Below are positions 1-9,711 of a stretch of 64,000 nt of DNA, one piece after another. Position 1 is the first letter of the stretch, and each line of letters opens with the position of its first letter. Both the position numbers and the translations under genes were made by a program. Origin of the DNA: Pseudomonas brassicacearum (GTDB lineage: Bacteria; Pseudomonadota; Gammaproteobacteria; Pseudomonadales; Pseudomonadaceae). The notes under the pieces were generated by a model. That model made no database searches and was not told the DNA's origin. It was given only the letters and a program-made list of their open reading frames with translations. Location: NCBI RefSeq assembly GCF_009601685.2, contig NZ_CP045701.2, forward strand, positions 62,001-126,000, given 5' to 3'.

Positions 1-71
1 GACGCCCGTCTGACGGATCGGGCCAAATCCAAATCAGAAGCTATAACTCATTGGTAACTTTCGGATTACCC

Positions 72-1688
72 ATGATGACGGCTGCCCGCGAAACCCTACA
101 AAGCTGGCTTCATCGCCCCCTTTTCCTGGCGATGGTGGCAACTGCCCTAAGTACCGTCCTGCTGCTGGCGGGAAGTCTGTTCGTGGTCGTGCAGCAGATC
201 CAGCAGCGCGAAAGCGACCAGATGAATGCCCAGGGCGAGCGCTTTCTGCAGCGCCTGGAACAGCTTTTCGGGCAGTTGCGTGAAAGCCTCGACGACCTGC
301 AAAACCAGCCGTTGCGCGGTTGCGACGATGACATGATCGCGACATTGCAACAGGTCAGCTTCAACTACCGTTTCGTCTACGAGGCGGTTTATATCGATGG
401 CAGCGGCGTCTGCTCCAATCGTCCGCGCCAGAGTGGGTTGTCAGTGACCCGCCCGCCCGACATCCGCGGGCCAACCTACAATTACTGGCTCAACACCACC
501 ACCGAGCCCGACGAAGACCGCGCAGCGTTGATGCTGGGCCGCGGCAACTTTCGGGTGGCCACGTCCCGGGGGCATTTGACCGACATGGTCGATTTACCAC
601 CGGGCAGCAGCCTGCTGGTCGTCCTGGATGACGGTAAACGGGCCATTCCCGTGCTCGGGACGGACCAATACTGGCCACCGATCGAGCCCTGGCCGCCGAA
701 AGGCCACAATGCCTTGCAAGTGACACAGGACCGGTTGATCTATCGGATGCCGACCGACAGTCCGGTTTATCAACTGGTACTGATCGCCCCGCGCAACGGT
801 TTTCAGGTTCCGGCCAATGCCTGGTGGATGTTGCCCATCAGCCTGATGCTGGGCCTGGGGATTGGTTTCCAGGTGTTTCTGCTGGCGCGCCAGCGCCAGT
901 CCATGGACGCCGAACTGCACGGGGCCATCCGGCGAGGTGAATTGCAGGTGCTTTACCAGCCGATTTTCGACCTGAGCAGCCGCAACTGCGTCGGGGCTGA
1001 GGCCTTGTTGCGCTGGCGAAGACCGGACGGCACCCTGACCAGCCCGGACTTGTTTATCCCGATGGCCGAGAACACCGGGCAGATCCGCCAGATCACCGAT
1101 TTCGTGCTGCAGCGGCTCTTCGATCAATTGGGCCAGCTGTTGCGGGCCAATCCGCAGTTGTATATCTCGGTGAACCTGGCAGCCTGCGATGTAATGGTGC
1201 CGCGTATTGGCGAAGTGATCGCCCGCCTGCTGGCGCTGCATCGCGTGTCGGCGCACCAGATTGCCTTCGAAGTGACCGAGCGTGGGCTGATCGATGTGTT
1301 GGTCGCCCGGGATAACCTGCAATCGCTGCGCGACGTCGGGCATCAGGTGTTGATCGACGACTTCGGCACCGGTTATTGCAGCCTGGCCTACCTGCAAACC
1401 CTACCGGTGGACTGCCTGAAAATCGACAAGGCCTTCATCGACGCCTTGGGCCACGATGCCGCCAGCAGCGGCGTGGCCCCGCACATCATTCGCATGGCCC
1501 ATGCGCTGCAACTCAAGGTGATTGCCGAAGGCATCGAGCATGAAGCCCAGGCTTCCTACTTGAGCAGCGAAGGGGTGAAGTTCGGCCAGGGCTGGCTGTT
1601 CGCCCATGCCCTCAGCGCGGTGCAGCTCATCGAACTGATTACCCGTGGCCGACGCCTGCGTGGGCGCCGCCTTGATGACGAAGCCTGA
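72..1688 (+). CDS. Membrane-bound EAL-domain cyclic-di-GMP phosphodiesterase (CSS-motif sensor)
   Basis: The 538-residue protein has a membrane segment near residues 18-40, a periplasmic region, a second membrane segment near 250-272, and a cytoplasmic EAL domain from about 285 to the end. The EAL signatures are intact: AEALLRW, DDFGTGY, KIDKAF and IAEGIE, so hydrolysis of c-di-GMP is expected. The periplasmic part ends in a GVCSN stretch typical of CSS-motif sensor domains, whose cysteines are known in related proteins to link phosphodiesterase activity to the periplasmic redox (Dsb) state. No GGDEF domain is present. The start is the first of two adjacent ATG codons at 72 and 75; an in-frame TTG lies upstream at 51. 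It converges on kinB. Confidence 0.9.
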   Translation: MMTAARETLQSWLHRPLFLAMVATALSTVLLLAGSLFVVVQQIQQRESDQMNAQGERFLQRLEQLFGQLRESLDDLQNQPLRGCDDDMIATLQQVSFNYRFVYEAVYIDGSGVCSNRPRQSGLSVTRPPDIRGPTYNYWLNTTTEPDEDRAALMLGRGNFRVATSRGHLTDMVDLPPGSSLLVVLDDGKRAIPVLGTDQYWPPIEPWPPKGHNALQVTQDRLIYRMPTDSPVYQLVLIAPRNGFQVPANAWWMLPISLMLGLGIGFQVFLLARQRQSMDAELHGAIRRGELQVLYQPIFDLSSRNCVGAEALLRWRRPDGTLTSPDLFIPMAENTGQIRQITDFVLQRLFDQLGQLLRANPQLYISVNLAACDVMVPRIGEVIARLLALHRVSAHQIAFEVTERGLIDVLVARDNLQSLRDVGHQVLIDDFGTGYCSLAYLQTLPVDCLKIDKAFIDALGHDAASSGVAPHIIRMAHALQLKVIAEGIEHEAQASYLSSEGVKFGQGWLFAHALSAVQLIELITRGRRLRGRRLDDEA

Positions 1689-1707
1689 GCCTGCTCATAC
1701 CGTCCAC

Positions 1708-3498
1708 TCAGACCGCCAGCGCCATGTAGAACTGCGTGCCCTGCCCCGGCCTTGAATAAACGCCCATGCGCCCGCCGTGGAGCTGGACGATCTCCTTGCA
1801 CAGCGCCAGGCCCAGGCCAGCACCACCCTTTTTGCGTCCGACCTGGACGAAAGGTTCGAAGATCCGTCCCTGCTGGCCGTAGGCAATGCCTTCACCGTTG
1901 TCTTCGACACTGATGATCACCCGCTCGCCGTGACGCCGGGCCTGCAAGCGAATCTGACCGTTTTCGGCGGTGTGGCGCATGGCGTTGTCGATCAGGTTGT
2001 CGAGCACTCGATCCAGTTGCGCAGCGTCGGCATGCAATCGCGGGAGCGGGCCCTGGATCGCCACGAGCAGCTCGATACCCTTGGCTTGGGCCTGTTCGGC
2101 AAACCGCAACCGGGCGGCCTCCAATAGATCGTCGATGGAGCACGGCGCCAGGGTCAGCTTCTGCAGGCCGTTCTGGTAGCGGGAGAAATTCAGCAGGTCA
2201 TTGATGAGCTGCATCAGCCGCTGCATTTCTTCGTTGACGGTGTTGAGCAGGTCTGCCTCGCGGGAGTCTTCAGCGAAATGCACGCGCTCCTGCAACAGGC
2301 CGAACGCCATGTGCATGCCGGTGACGGGGGTGCGCAGTTCGTGGGACGCGCGTAACACGAACTCACTGCGTACCCGTTCGAAAGCACGCTGTTCAGTGAC
2401 ATCGTGCAGCACCATCACAGCGCCAAGGATATGACCCTGGGTATGGCTGACCGGTGTGAGGCTGTAGGTCAGTACTCGCGACTCGCCATCGACCTCGATG
2501 CTCAGGTCGTCCGGCGCCCGTTCCTGGGTTCCGCCGCGCAGGACCAGATGCAGTTCTTCATTGAGTTCAGGGCGGCTCAGCGCCTCGCCCAATCCCTGCC
2601 CGAGGCGCTCCTCATCCCAGCCCAATTGACGCTGGGCCACCGGGTTGAGGTGCTCCAGCTGGCCTTGGCGGTCGATCATCAGCAAGCCGTCGTCGATGCT
2701 GTCGAGCACCGCTTGCAAACGTTGCTGGCCAGCGAGCAGCTCATCGACGTTGGTGGCCTGGTGCTCGCGCAAGGCCTCGGCCATGACCCCGAAGCGACGG
2801 GTCAGGAGGTTCAACTCTGCGGCCGAGGAAACGGGTAGCGTGACCTCGAAATTGCCTTGGCCGATGTCGTCCGCCGCTGCGGCCAGTGCCTCGATTGGCG
2901 CGCCGAAACGCCGGGCAATGCCATGGGCGGTGATAAATCCGATGATCAGCACTGCAAACCCCACCAGCCCCAGCAGTCCGGAAATCCACATCGCGCGTTC
3001 ACGGGCGCGGTCCTGGGTTTCACTGATGCTGGTCAAGGCCTGGCGATAGCTCCCGATCAGCCCATTGCGCAGCACGTTGAATTTTTCGGTGAGGTCCTTG
3101 ACGCTCGTGAGCTGGCTCGGCTGTTGGCGAGATGCGGTGTAGGCTTCATAAAAATCAATGTAGTCAGCCTTGGCCTTGCTGAAGCTGCCTGGCGCATCAT
3201 CCAGCCCCTGTTCGTGAGCGATGCCCTCGTCGATCAGCGCCAGGTATTGCTGCCTGGATTGCTCCAACGCAGCGAGGTTGGGCTTGTCATCGAGCATGAT
3301 CATCAACTGATCGCCGAGGCTCTTGCGCAGCTTGAGGCCCAGGTCCAGCAGGACGAAGTTGTCGCGTACCGATTGTTCCTGGGTATTGGCCATCTGCATC
3401 ACGCTGACCAGGCCAAGCACCAATCCCAGCAAGGCCACGGTAATCAGGGCCGAGATACTGACAAACAGTCGTGTGCGCAGCTTCATCGCCAGTTTCAT
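1708..3498 (-). CDS. kinB: Sensor histidine kinase KinB
   Basis: The 596-residue inner-membrane kinase is the partner of AlgB, encoded immediately upstream. The N terminus (MKLRTRLFVSISALITVALL) forms the first membrane segment. A periplasmic sensor of about 130 residues follows, then a second membrane segment near 168-190, a HAMP linker, a PAS domain (about 250-370), the dimerisation H-box (RASHELRTP) and an ATPase domain with DNLIDNAMRHT, DNGEGI and GAGLGLAL. In P. aeruginosa KinB acts mainly as a phosphatase of AlgB and restrains alginate production; the same role is inferred here. The ATG at 3498 lies just beyond the algB stop at 3509, so the two genes form one transcript and are probably translationally linked. 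Confidence 0.96.
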   Translation of the reverse strand: MKLAMKLRTRLFVSISALITVALLGLVLGLVSVMQMANTQEQSVRDNFVLLDLGLKLRKSLGDQLMIMLDDKPNLAALEQSRQQYLALIDEGIAHEQGLDDAPGSFSKAKADYIDFYEAYTASRQQPSQLTSVKDLTEKFNVLRNGLIGSYRQALTSISETQDRARERAMWISGLLGLVGFAVLIIGFITAHGIARRFGAPIEALAAAADDIGQGNFEVTLPVSSAAELNLLTRRFGVMAEALREHQATNVDELLAGQQRLQAVLDSIDDGLLMIDRQGQLEHLNPVAQRQLGWDEERLGQGLGEALSRPELNEELHLVLRGGTQERAPDDLSIEVDGESRVLTYSLTPVSHTQGHILGAVMVLHDVTEQRAFERVRSEFVLRASHELRTPVTGMHMAFGLLQERVHFAEDSREADLLNTVNEEMQRLMQLINDLLNFSRYQNGLQKLTLAPCSIDDLLEAARLRFAEQAQAKGIELLVAIQGPLPRLHADAAQLDRVLDNLIDNAMRHTAENGQIRLQARRHGERVIISVEDNGEGIAYGQQGRIFEPFVQVGRKKGGAGLGLALCKEIVQLHGGRMGVYSRPGQGTQFYMALAV

Positions 3499-3508
3499 AA
3501 GGTGTCGC

Positions 3509-4855
3509 TCACAGGTTGTACTGCTTGCGTTTGCGATACAGCGTGGAGGCATCGATACCCAGGGTCTTGGCCGCCTGGTCGAGGGTGTCGGCCGTGGCCA
3601 GTACCGCGCCGATGTGGGCTTTTTCCAATTCGTCGAGGCTCAGTGCGGCGCCAATGCGCGGAGCGTTGTTGACAGGCTGCTCGGCCATGCCCAAATGACT
3701 GATTTCGACTTTTTCCTGAGGGCAGATGATGCTGGCGCGTTCGACCACGTTGCGCAGTTCCCGGATGTTGCCCGGCCACCGATAGCCTAGCAGCGCTTCG
3801 CGCGCTTCGTCGCTGAAGCCCCGGGCCGGGCGCGCGTATTCCTTGACGAAGCGGGCCAGGAAGCGGTCGGCCAGGGTCAGGATGTCTTCGGCGCGCTCTC
3901 GTAGCGGCGGCAGGTGCAGGGTGATGACGTTCAGGCGATACAGCAGGTCTTCGCGAAAGCGCCCGTCGCGCACCATGTCTTCGAGGTTGAGGTTGGTCGC
4001 TGCGAGAATCCGCACGTCGGCGCGACGGGTGACTGGGTCGCCTACCCGTTCATATTCCTTGTCCTGGATGAAACGCAGCAACTTTGGTTGTAACGTCAGG
4101 GGAAAATCGCCGATCTCGTCGAGAAACAGCGTGCCACCGTCGGCCTGGTTGACGCGTCCCAGCGTGCTTTCGCTGGCGCCGGTGAAAGCCCCACGACTAT
4201 GGCCGAACAATTCGCTTTCCATCAACTCAGCGGTCAGTGACGGGCAATTGATGGTGACGCAGGACTTTTTCGCGCGCTTGCTCCAGCCATGGATCGCTCG
4301 CGCCAACTCACCTTTACCGGTGCCGGACTCCCCGAGGATCAGAATGTTGGCATCGGTACTGGCAACCTGACGCGCGGTCTCCAGGACGACTTTCATCGCC
4401 GGGCTGTGGGAGTCCAGGCCGTCCTTGGGTTTGCGCACTTCCCCTTCAAGGGCTTCGAGCCTGGCCGACAGTTGGCGTACTTCCAATTGCTTGGCGGTCG
4501 CCAGGCGCAATTGATCAGGGCTGCAAGGCTTGACCAGATAGTCGGCCGCCCCGGCCTGGATCGCATCGACCGCAGTATCGACCGCCGAGTGGGCGGTGAC
4601 GATGACCACGCGCATCCAGGGTGCCTGGATACGCATTTGTGCCAGGACATCCAGGCCATTGTCCTCCCCCAGGCGCAGGTCGAGAAAACACAGGTCGAAC
4701 ACCTGGCGTTGCAGCAGTGCGTCGGCCTGGGCGGCGCTGTTGGCGGTGGCGACGCTATAGCCTTCGTCTTCCAGGCAGTATCGGAACGTACGCAGGATGG
4801 CGGACTCGTCGTCTACCAGCAGAATGCGGCCTTGGTGCTCAGTGGCGGATTCCAT
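3509..4855 (-). CDS. algB: NtrC-family response regulator AlgB
   Basis: The 448-residue regulator closely matches AlgB of P. aeruginosa. The N-terminal receiver domain (about 10-125) has its phospho-acceptor in LDLRLG. The central AAA+ domain has Walker A GESGTGKGE and a sigma-54 contact loop GAFTGA, and a Fis-type helix-turn-helix near the C terminus ends in STLYRKRKQYNL. AlgB controls alginate and virulence genes and is dephosphorylated by KinB. It is the first gene of an algB-kinB operon; its promoter must lie in 4856-5290. The start Met gives the same N-terminal layout as the P. aeruginosa protein. Confidence 0.97.
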   Translation of the reverse strand: MESATEHQGRILLVDDESAILRTFRYCLEDEGYSVATANSAAQADALLQRQVFDLCFLDLRLGEDNGLDVLAQMRIQAPWMRVVIVTAHSAVDTAVDAIQAGAADYLVKPCSPDQLRLATAKQLEVRQLSARLEALEGEVRKPKDGLDSHSPAMKVVLETARQVASTDANILILGESGTGKGELARAIHGWSKRAKKSCVTINCPSLTAELMESELFGHSRGAFTGASESTLGRVNQADGGTLFLDEIGDFPLTLQPKLLRFIQDKEYERVGDPVTRRADVRILAATNLNLEDMVRDGRFREDLLYRLNVITLHLPPLRERAEDILTLADRFLARFVKEYARPARGFSDEAREALLGYRWPGNIRELRNVVERASIICPQEKVEISHLGMAEQPVNNAPRIGAALSLDELEKAHIGAVLATADTLDQAAKTLGIDASTLYRKRKQYNL

Positions 4856-5294
4856 TTTTCCTACGCTCCTTTGGTCAATGATGTTGGTTAGTGTCAGAAA
4901 AATCGGGCAAGTTGCATGGTCGATTCTGAGGGAATATTACTCACCGTGAATGGCTCTGTGGACGTCAGACTCCTAAAAGACTGATTTGAGTTCCTTTTTT
5001 TATGATTTGTGTGGTTCGGACGGTTCGCATCGCTCATTCCGACAGCTGTGTCTCACAGCCAATTCGAAAACAATCTAACGTCTTTTCTCTTTCATTCGTG
5101 CAATACGCACGACCCACAGGGGGGCCATCGTGCAGGATGCGCTCCCAGTGTTGTGCAGTTATTTATTAACTCATTGATTTTAAAGATGTTTTCATCTTAA
5201 AAATTCCTGGCACGCCGGCTGCAATGCTCTGGTTAACGTGGCGTTCGCGCGCCTCAACCAGATCACTGCACCCGGGTGGGGGAGGAATTCCAGG
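4856..5294. other. Divergent intergenic region, algB / small membrane protein
   Basis: This 439-base, relatively AT-rich gap lies between divergently oriented genes and must carry both promoters. Short open frames inside it have no ribosome-binding site or recognisable product. No convincing repeat, tRNA or riboswitch was seen. Confidence 0.5.
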
Positions 5295-5615
5295 ATGAAT
5301 CGTCAACGTGCCGCTCGATTTGGCGCCGCCCAATTTAAAAGCGCTGCCCAATTTCGACTCTCTTCCCTGCACATCCAGCAGGGCATGTGGGCAGCCTTGG
5401 CATTGTTGGTCACCCTCGTGGCAGGCCAGCAATGGTTGCTCTGGCATGAAAGCCAGCAGCCCGAAGCGCCGCAGGTGTCGATTCACCGCGCCCCACAAAC
5501 TCATTTCAGCGCCGTCAGCAGCCTCAAAGAAGCCTCCGCTTCAATGCGCATGATGGATGTCGACCAGGCTCAGCCATTGGGCGCCATGCCGCGTGAAGAG
5601 CGTTGGGTGTTCTAA
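5295..5615 (+). CDS. Small single-pass membrane protein, function unknown
   Basis: The protein has 106 residues. A basic, Ala-rich N terminus (MNRQRAARFGAAQF) precedes one clear membrane segment near residues 31-48 (WAALALLVTLVAGQQ), followed by a soluble tail. A GGAGG lies nine bases before the ATG at 5295, which decides this start over in-frame codons upstream. It is followed, in the same direction, by a DUF1328 small protein and an Ivy-type lysozyme inhibitor, an order also seen beside algB in other Pseudomonas. That suggests a cell-envelope role, but no domain is recognised. Confidence 0.75.
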   Translation: MNRQRAARFGAAQFKSAAQFRLSSLHIQQGMWAALALLVTLVAGQQWLLWHESQQPEAPQVSIHRAPQTHFSAVSSLKEASASMRMMDVDQAQPLGAMPREERWVF

Positions 5616-5861
<246 letters not shown>

Positions 5862-5863
5862 CC

Positions 5864-6328
5864 ATGAGCGTTTCATTCAAAGGACTGGCCGCCGCCCTGT
5901 TGCTGGGCGGCAGCGCCATGGCAATGGCTGCCAATGATGGACAGATGCGCGTCAATGAGTTGCTTGAGGCCGACCCGCAATACCGTGAAACCTGGCAGCA
6001 GGTCGTGGAAAAAGAAGAACGCCTGCCTGAATGGGTGATGAACCTGTCGGGCGATGCCCAGCAGATGAATGCCGTCGAGGAAGACGGCGACAAGTACTTG
6101 GTGGGACCACTGTGTGAAACCCAGGCGACGTGCCGCAGCAAGCGCCTGTTTGTCGCCGTCAGTTTCGACAAGGACGAGGCCTACGCCATGTTGGTTGAAG
6201 TCCCGGCCGCACTACCCGCCGACAAATCGCCGACTCGTCACGCTGACTACCGTTTCCTCGGCAAGCCCGATGACGGTATGCAGAAACTGTTAATGGAACA
6301 ACTCAAGAAAGATCCGAACTGGTACTGA
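5864..6328 (+). CDS. Ivy-family periplasmic C-type lysozyme inhibitor
   Basis: The 154-residue protein has a cleavable signal peptide ending near AMAMAA (residues 18-23). The mature part contains a disulfide-bracketed loop CETQATC in the position where Ivy proteins carry the lysozyme active-site-blocking loop (CKPHDC in E. coli Ivy). The loop residues differ from the E. coli consensus, so the inhibited lysozyme may differ or the affinity may be lower. It is the last gene of the three-gene group starting at 5295. In P. aeruginosa an Ivy homologue sits at the same place beside algB. The role, protection of peptidoglycan against host or self lysozymes, is inferred from the family. Confidence 0.82.
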   Translation: MSVSFKGLAAALLLGGSAMAMAANDGQMRVNELLEADPQYRETWQQVVEKEERLPEWVMNLSGDAQQMNAVEEDGDKYLVGPLCETQATCRSKRLFVAVSFDKDEAYAMLVEVPAALPADKSPTRHADYRFLGKPDDGMQKLLMEQLKKDPNWY

Positions 6329-7032
6329 TTCTGAAAAACGGGAAAGGCAGCCCTGCTTTTCTCTGCTGCACAGCCCGAGGAGGGCCGGTGCATGACCAGG
6401 GGGCCGGGACGTTCTGACGGATGAGCGTCGGAGTGACCTACGGGCACAAGGGGTGCCTGCGAAAGGGCCGGGTCAGGTAAAAGCTGCGACGCAGGTTCGC
6501 GAAGCCATCATGGCTTGGCGAACTTGCGTAGAGCTTTGTGACGCAAGATGCTTGCGCCAGAGCGGTTGCCGGATTGGGCGCCGCAGGCCGCCCGGCGATG
6601 CGGCATTTTGTCTCCTCCCGCCTGTTTATTCCCCTTTCCCTGACCGTATATCGGAGAATGCCGACGCAATTTCTCCCTGGGGCCGCGTCTCGATTCGCTG
6701 CCGTCTCACCGGTTCCCCCCGCTTGCGAGAGAAAGCCCAGCTACGCTGAAATGGCCGGTTCACGGCACTTATGCCTGCATAAATGTCGTATTCGAACCGC
6801 TTGGAGGGCGGGTTTCGTTTGAAAAATCTCATGCCGATTCGGCATAGGGTAGGCGTTTACGGCATTAGACGAGCCCCCCTTGCATCGCAATAGTTGCGCC
6901 TTTTTTCGCCTGCCAGTAAGCCGCTAACGCGCTCGGGGTGACCTTATACGGGGGCGGGGGCGCGGATGTTTTTTCGTCATCGACGATGCATTCGCGCCAC
7001 TGTCCGAGTCCAACTGAAGTAAGGGTAACGAT
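6329..7032. other. Long intergenic region with strong hairpin, upstream of gltP
   Basis: Over 700 bases hold no supported gene. A near-perfect hairpin lies at 6482-6533, with the arm GTTCGCGAAGCCAT facing ATGGCTTGGCGAAC. A smaller one (GCAAGATGCTTGC) follows around 6542-6556. The segment before gltP must include its promoter. A small RNA is possible but not demonstrated. Confidence 0.5.
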
Positions 7033-8364
7033 ATGAAGAAGGCACGACTAAGCCTCGCCTGGCAGATCCTCATCGGTCTGGTGCTAGGGATTGCATTGGG
7101 CGCGCTGCTCAACCATTTCAGTGCCGAGAAGGCCTGGTGGATCAGCAACGTGCTGCAACCGGCGGGCGATATCTTTATCCGTCTGATCAAGATGATCGTG
7201 ATCCCGATCGTGATTTCCTCGCTGATCGTCGGCATTGCCGGAGTCGGTGATGCCAAGAAGCTCGGGCGCATCGGTCTCAAGACCATCCTTTACTTCGAAG
7301 TCGTCACCACCATCGCCATCGTCGTCGGCCTGCTGCTGGCCAACTTCTTCCAGCCCGGCAGCGGCATCGACATGAGCACCCTGGGTACGGTGGATATTTC
7401 CAAATACCAGGCCACGGCCGCGGAAGTCCAGCATGAACATGCGTTCGTCCAGACCATCCTCAACCTGATCCCGTCGAATATCTTCGCCGCCGTTGCCCGT
7501 GGCGAGATGCTGCCGATCATTTTCTTCTCCGTATTGTTCGGCCTGGGCCTGTCCAGCCTGCAATCGGACCTGCGCGAGCCGCTGGTGAAGATGTTCCAGG
7601 GCGTGTCGGAAAGCATGTTCAAGGTCACCCACATGATCATGCAATACGCCCCGATCGGCGTGTTCGCCCTGATCGCGGTGACGGTCGCCAACTTCGGTTT
7701 CGCGTCGCTGCTGCCGCTGGCCAAACTGGTGATCCTGGTTTACGTCGCCATCGCCTTCTTCGCCTTCGTGGTGCTGGGCCTGATCGCCCGCCTGTTTGGC
7801 TTCTCGGTGCTCAAGCTGATGCGCATCTTCAAGGATGAGCTGGTGCTGGCTTACTCCACCGCCAGTTCCGAAACCGTGCTGCCGCGCGTGATCGAGAAGA
7901 TGGAAGCCTATGGCGCGCCAAAAGCCATCTGCAGCTTCGTGGTGCCCACCGGCTATTCGTTCAACCTCGATGGCTCGACCCTGTACCAGAGCATCGCGGC
8001 GATTTTCATCGCCCAGCTGTACGGCATCGACCTGTCCATCAGCCAGCAGTTGCTGCTGGTGCTGACCTTGATGGTCACCTCCAAAGGCATCGCCGGTGTG
8101 CCGGGGGTGTCGTTCGTGGTGTTGCTGGCGACCTTGGGCAGCGTGGGCATTCCGCTCGAAGGCCTGGCTTTCATTGCCGGTGTCGACCGCATCATGGACA
8201 TGGCCCGTACCGCCCTGAACGTTATCGGCAACGCCCTGGCCGTGCTGGTCATCGCCCGCTGGGAAGGCATGTACGACGACGCCAAGGGCCAGCGCTACTG
8301 GAACTCCCTGCCGCACTGGCGCAGCAAAGAGCCGCTGCCGGCGGGGGAAACTTCCAGCCATTGA
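7033..8364 (+). CDS. gltP: Glutamate/aspartate:proton symporter (DAACS family)
   Basis: The 443-residue transporter has eight or more membrane helices and the family signatures: a serine-rich re-entrant loop (AYSTASSETVLPRVIEKME, near 276-295), the NLDGSTLY motif in helix 7, and the VPGVSFVVLLATL loop. These bind the dicarboxylate amino acid in GltP/GltT proteins. The ATG follows TAAGGGTAACGAT, a plausible ribosome-binding site. It is monocistronic, ended by a clear terminator. Coupling to H+ rather than Na+ is assumed from similarity to Pseudomonas GltP and cannot be read from the sequence. Confidence 0.93.
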   Translation: MKKARLSLAWQILIGLVLGIALGALLNHFSAEKAWWISNVLQPAGDIFIRLIKMIVIPIVISSLIVGIAGVGDAKKLGRIGLKTILYFEVVTTIAIVVGLLLANFFQPGSGIDMSTLGTVDISKYQATAAEVQHEHAFVQTILNLIPSNIFAAVARGEMLPIIFFSVLFGLGLSSLQSDLREPLVKMFQGVSESMFKVTHMIMQYAPIGVFALIAVTVANFGFASLLPLAKLVILVYVAIAFFAFVVLGLIARLFGFSVLKLMRIFKDELVLAYSTASSETVLPRVIEKMEAYGAPKAICSFVVPTGYSFNLDGSTLYQSIAAIFIAQLYGIDLSISQQLLLVLTLMVTSKGIAGVPGVSFVVLLATLGSVGIPLEGLAFIAGVDRIMDMARTALNVIGNALAVLVIARWEGMYDDAKGQRYWNSLPHWRSKEPLPAGETSSH

Positions 8365-8372
8365 TGCCAAGC

Positions 8373-8404
8373 AAACCCCGGAGAAATCCGGGGTTTGTCG
8401 TTTC
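8373..8404 (+). terminator. Rho-independent terminator of gltP
   Basis: The stem AAACCCCGG / CCGGGGTTT has a six-base loop and is followed by a T-rich tail, nine bases after the gltP stop. Confidence 0.88.
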
Positions 8405-8450
8405 TGCCAGCCCCGCTATCATTCGCGGCATCTTCCGGGGGATTTGACCG

Positions 8451-9680
8451 ATGCTCAATGGCCTGTGGCTTGGCTTCTTTATCGTGGCAGCCGTGTCGGC
8501 GCTGGCGCAGTGGCTGATCGGTGGCAACGCCGGAATCTTCGCGGCCATGGTGGAAAGCATCTTTGCCATGGCCAAGCTGTCGGTTGAGGTCATGGTCCTG
8601 CTGTTCGGCACCTTGACCCTGTGGTTGGGCTTTTTGCGCATCGCCGAAAAGGCCGGCATCGTCGACTGGCTGGCCAAGGCCCTCGGCCCGCTGTTCTTGC
8701 GCCTGATGCCCGAGGTGCCTGCCGGCCACCCGGCCATTGGCCTGATCACCCTCAACTTCGCCGCCAACGGCCTGGGACTGGACAACGCGGCCACCCCCAT
8801 CGGCCTCAAGGCCATGCGCGCCCTGCAAGACCTCAACCCCAGCCCGACCATCGCCAGCAATGCGCAGATCCTGTTCCTGGTGCTCAATGCCTCGTCGCTG
8901 ACGCTGCTGCCGGTGACGATCTTCATGTACCGCGCGCAGCAAGGCGCGCCGGACCCGACCCTGGTGTTCCTGCCGATCCTGCTCGCCACCAGCGCCTCGA
9001 CCCTGGTGGGACTGCTGTCGGTGGCGTTCATGCAACGCCTGCGGTTGTGGGACCCGGTGGTGCTGGCTTATCTGATCCCGGGGGCGCTGGCGCTGGGCGG
9101 GTTCATGGCGCTGTTGGCAACGCTCTCGGCCACGGCGCTGGCGGGGTTGTCATCGATTCTTGGCAACCTGACGCTGTTTGGCCTGATCATCCTGTTCCTG
9201 GTGGTGGGGGCCCTGCGCAAGGTCAAGGTGTATGAAGCCTTCATCGAGGGCGCCAAGGAGGGCTTCGACGTCGCCAAGACGTTGCTGCCCTACCTGGTAG
9301 CCATGCTCTGCGCCGTGGGCGTGCTGCGGGCTTCGGGGGCGCTGGATTTCGGCCTCGACGGCATCCGGCACCTGGTGCAGTGGGCCGGCTGGGACACGCG
9401 CTTCGTCGATGCCTTGCCGACCGCCTTGGTCAAGCCATTCTCCGGCAGTGCCGCCCGGGCGATGCTGATCGAGACCATGAAGACCTCCGGCGTCGACAGC
9501 TTCCCGGCCATGGTGGCGGCAACCATCCAGGGCAGCACCGAGACCACGTTCTACGTGCTGGCGGTGTATTTCGGCGCCGTGGGCATCCAGCGGGCGCGCC
9601 ATGCCGTGGGGTGTGCGCTGCTGGCCGAATTCTCCGGGGTCGTGGCGGCGATTGGGGTTTGCTACTGGTTCTTCGGCTGA
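8451..9680 (+). CDS. SpmA/SpmB-like nucleoside-recognition (Gate) domain membrane protein
   Basis: The 409-residue polytopic membrane protein has two Gate/nucleoside-recognition domains in one chain. The N-terminal half contains LNFAANGLGLDNAATPIGLKAM, the SpmA signature, and the C-terminal half contains KPFSGSAARAML and IQGSTETTFYVLAVYFGAVG, the SpmB signature. In spore formers SpmA and SpmB are separate and affect core dehydration; in Gram-negatives the fused form is of unknown function and presumably transports or senses a small solute. It follows the gltP terminator, so it has its own promoter. Confidence 0.85.
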   Translation: MLNGLWLGFFIVAAVSALAQWLIGGNAGIFAAMVESIFAMAKLSVEVMVLLFGTLTLWLGFLRIAEKAGIVDWLAKALGPLFLRLMPEVPAGHPAIGLITLNFAANGLGLDNAATPIGLKAMRALQDLNPSPTIASNAQILFLVLNASSLTLLPVTIFMYRAQQGAPDPTLVFLPILLATSASTLVGLLSVAFMQRLRLWDPVVLAYLIPGALALGGFMALLATLSATALAGLSSILGNLTLFGLIILFLVVGALRKVKVYEAFIEGAKEGFDVAKTLLPYLVAMLCAVGVLRASGALDFGLDGIRHLVQWAGWDTRFVDALPTALVKPFSGSAARAMLIETMKTSGVDSFPAMVAATIQGSTETTFYVLAVYFGAVGIQRARHAVGCALLAEFSGVVAAIGVCYWFFG

Positions 9681-9711
9681 ACCCCAATCCATTGCTTCAG
9701 ATGGCGCGCCT

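Noticed and set aside
594..1397. 267-codon open frame antisense to the EAL gene
   Set aside because: High-GC antisense shadow with no ribosome-binding site or recognisable protein, while the + strand has intact EAL motifs.
5009..5200. 63-codon frame in the algB upstream region
   Set aside because: No ribosome-binding site, composition of a promoter region, no recognisable product.
7084..8370. 428-codon minus-strand frame opposite gltP
   Set aside because: His/Gln/Asp-rich antisense shadow of a certain transporter gene.
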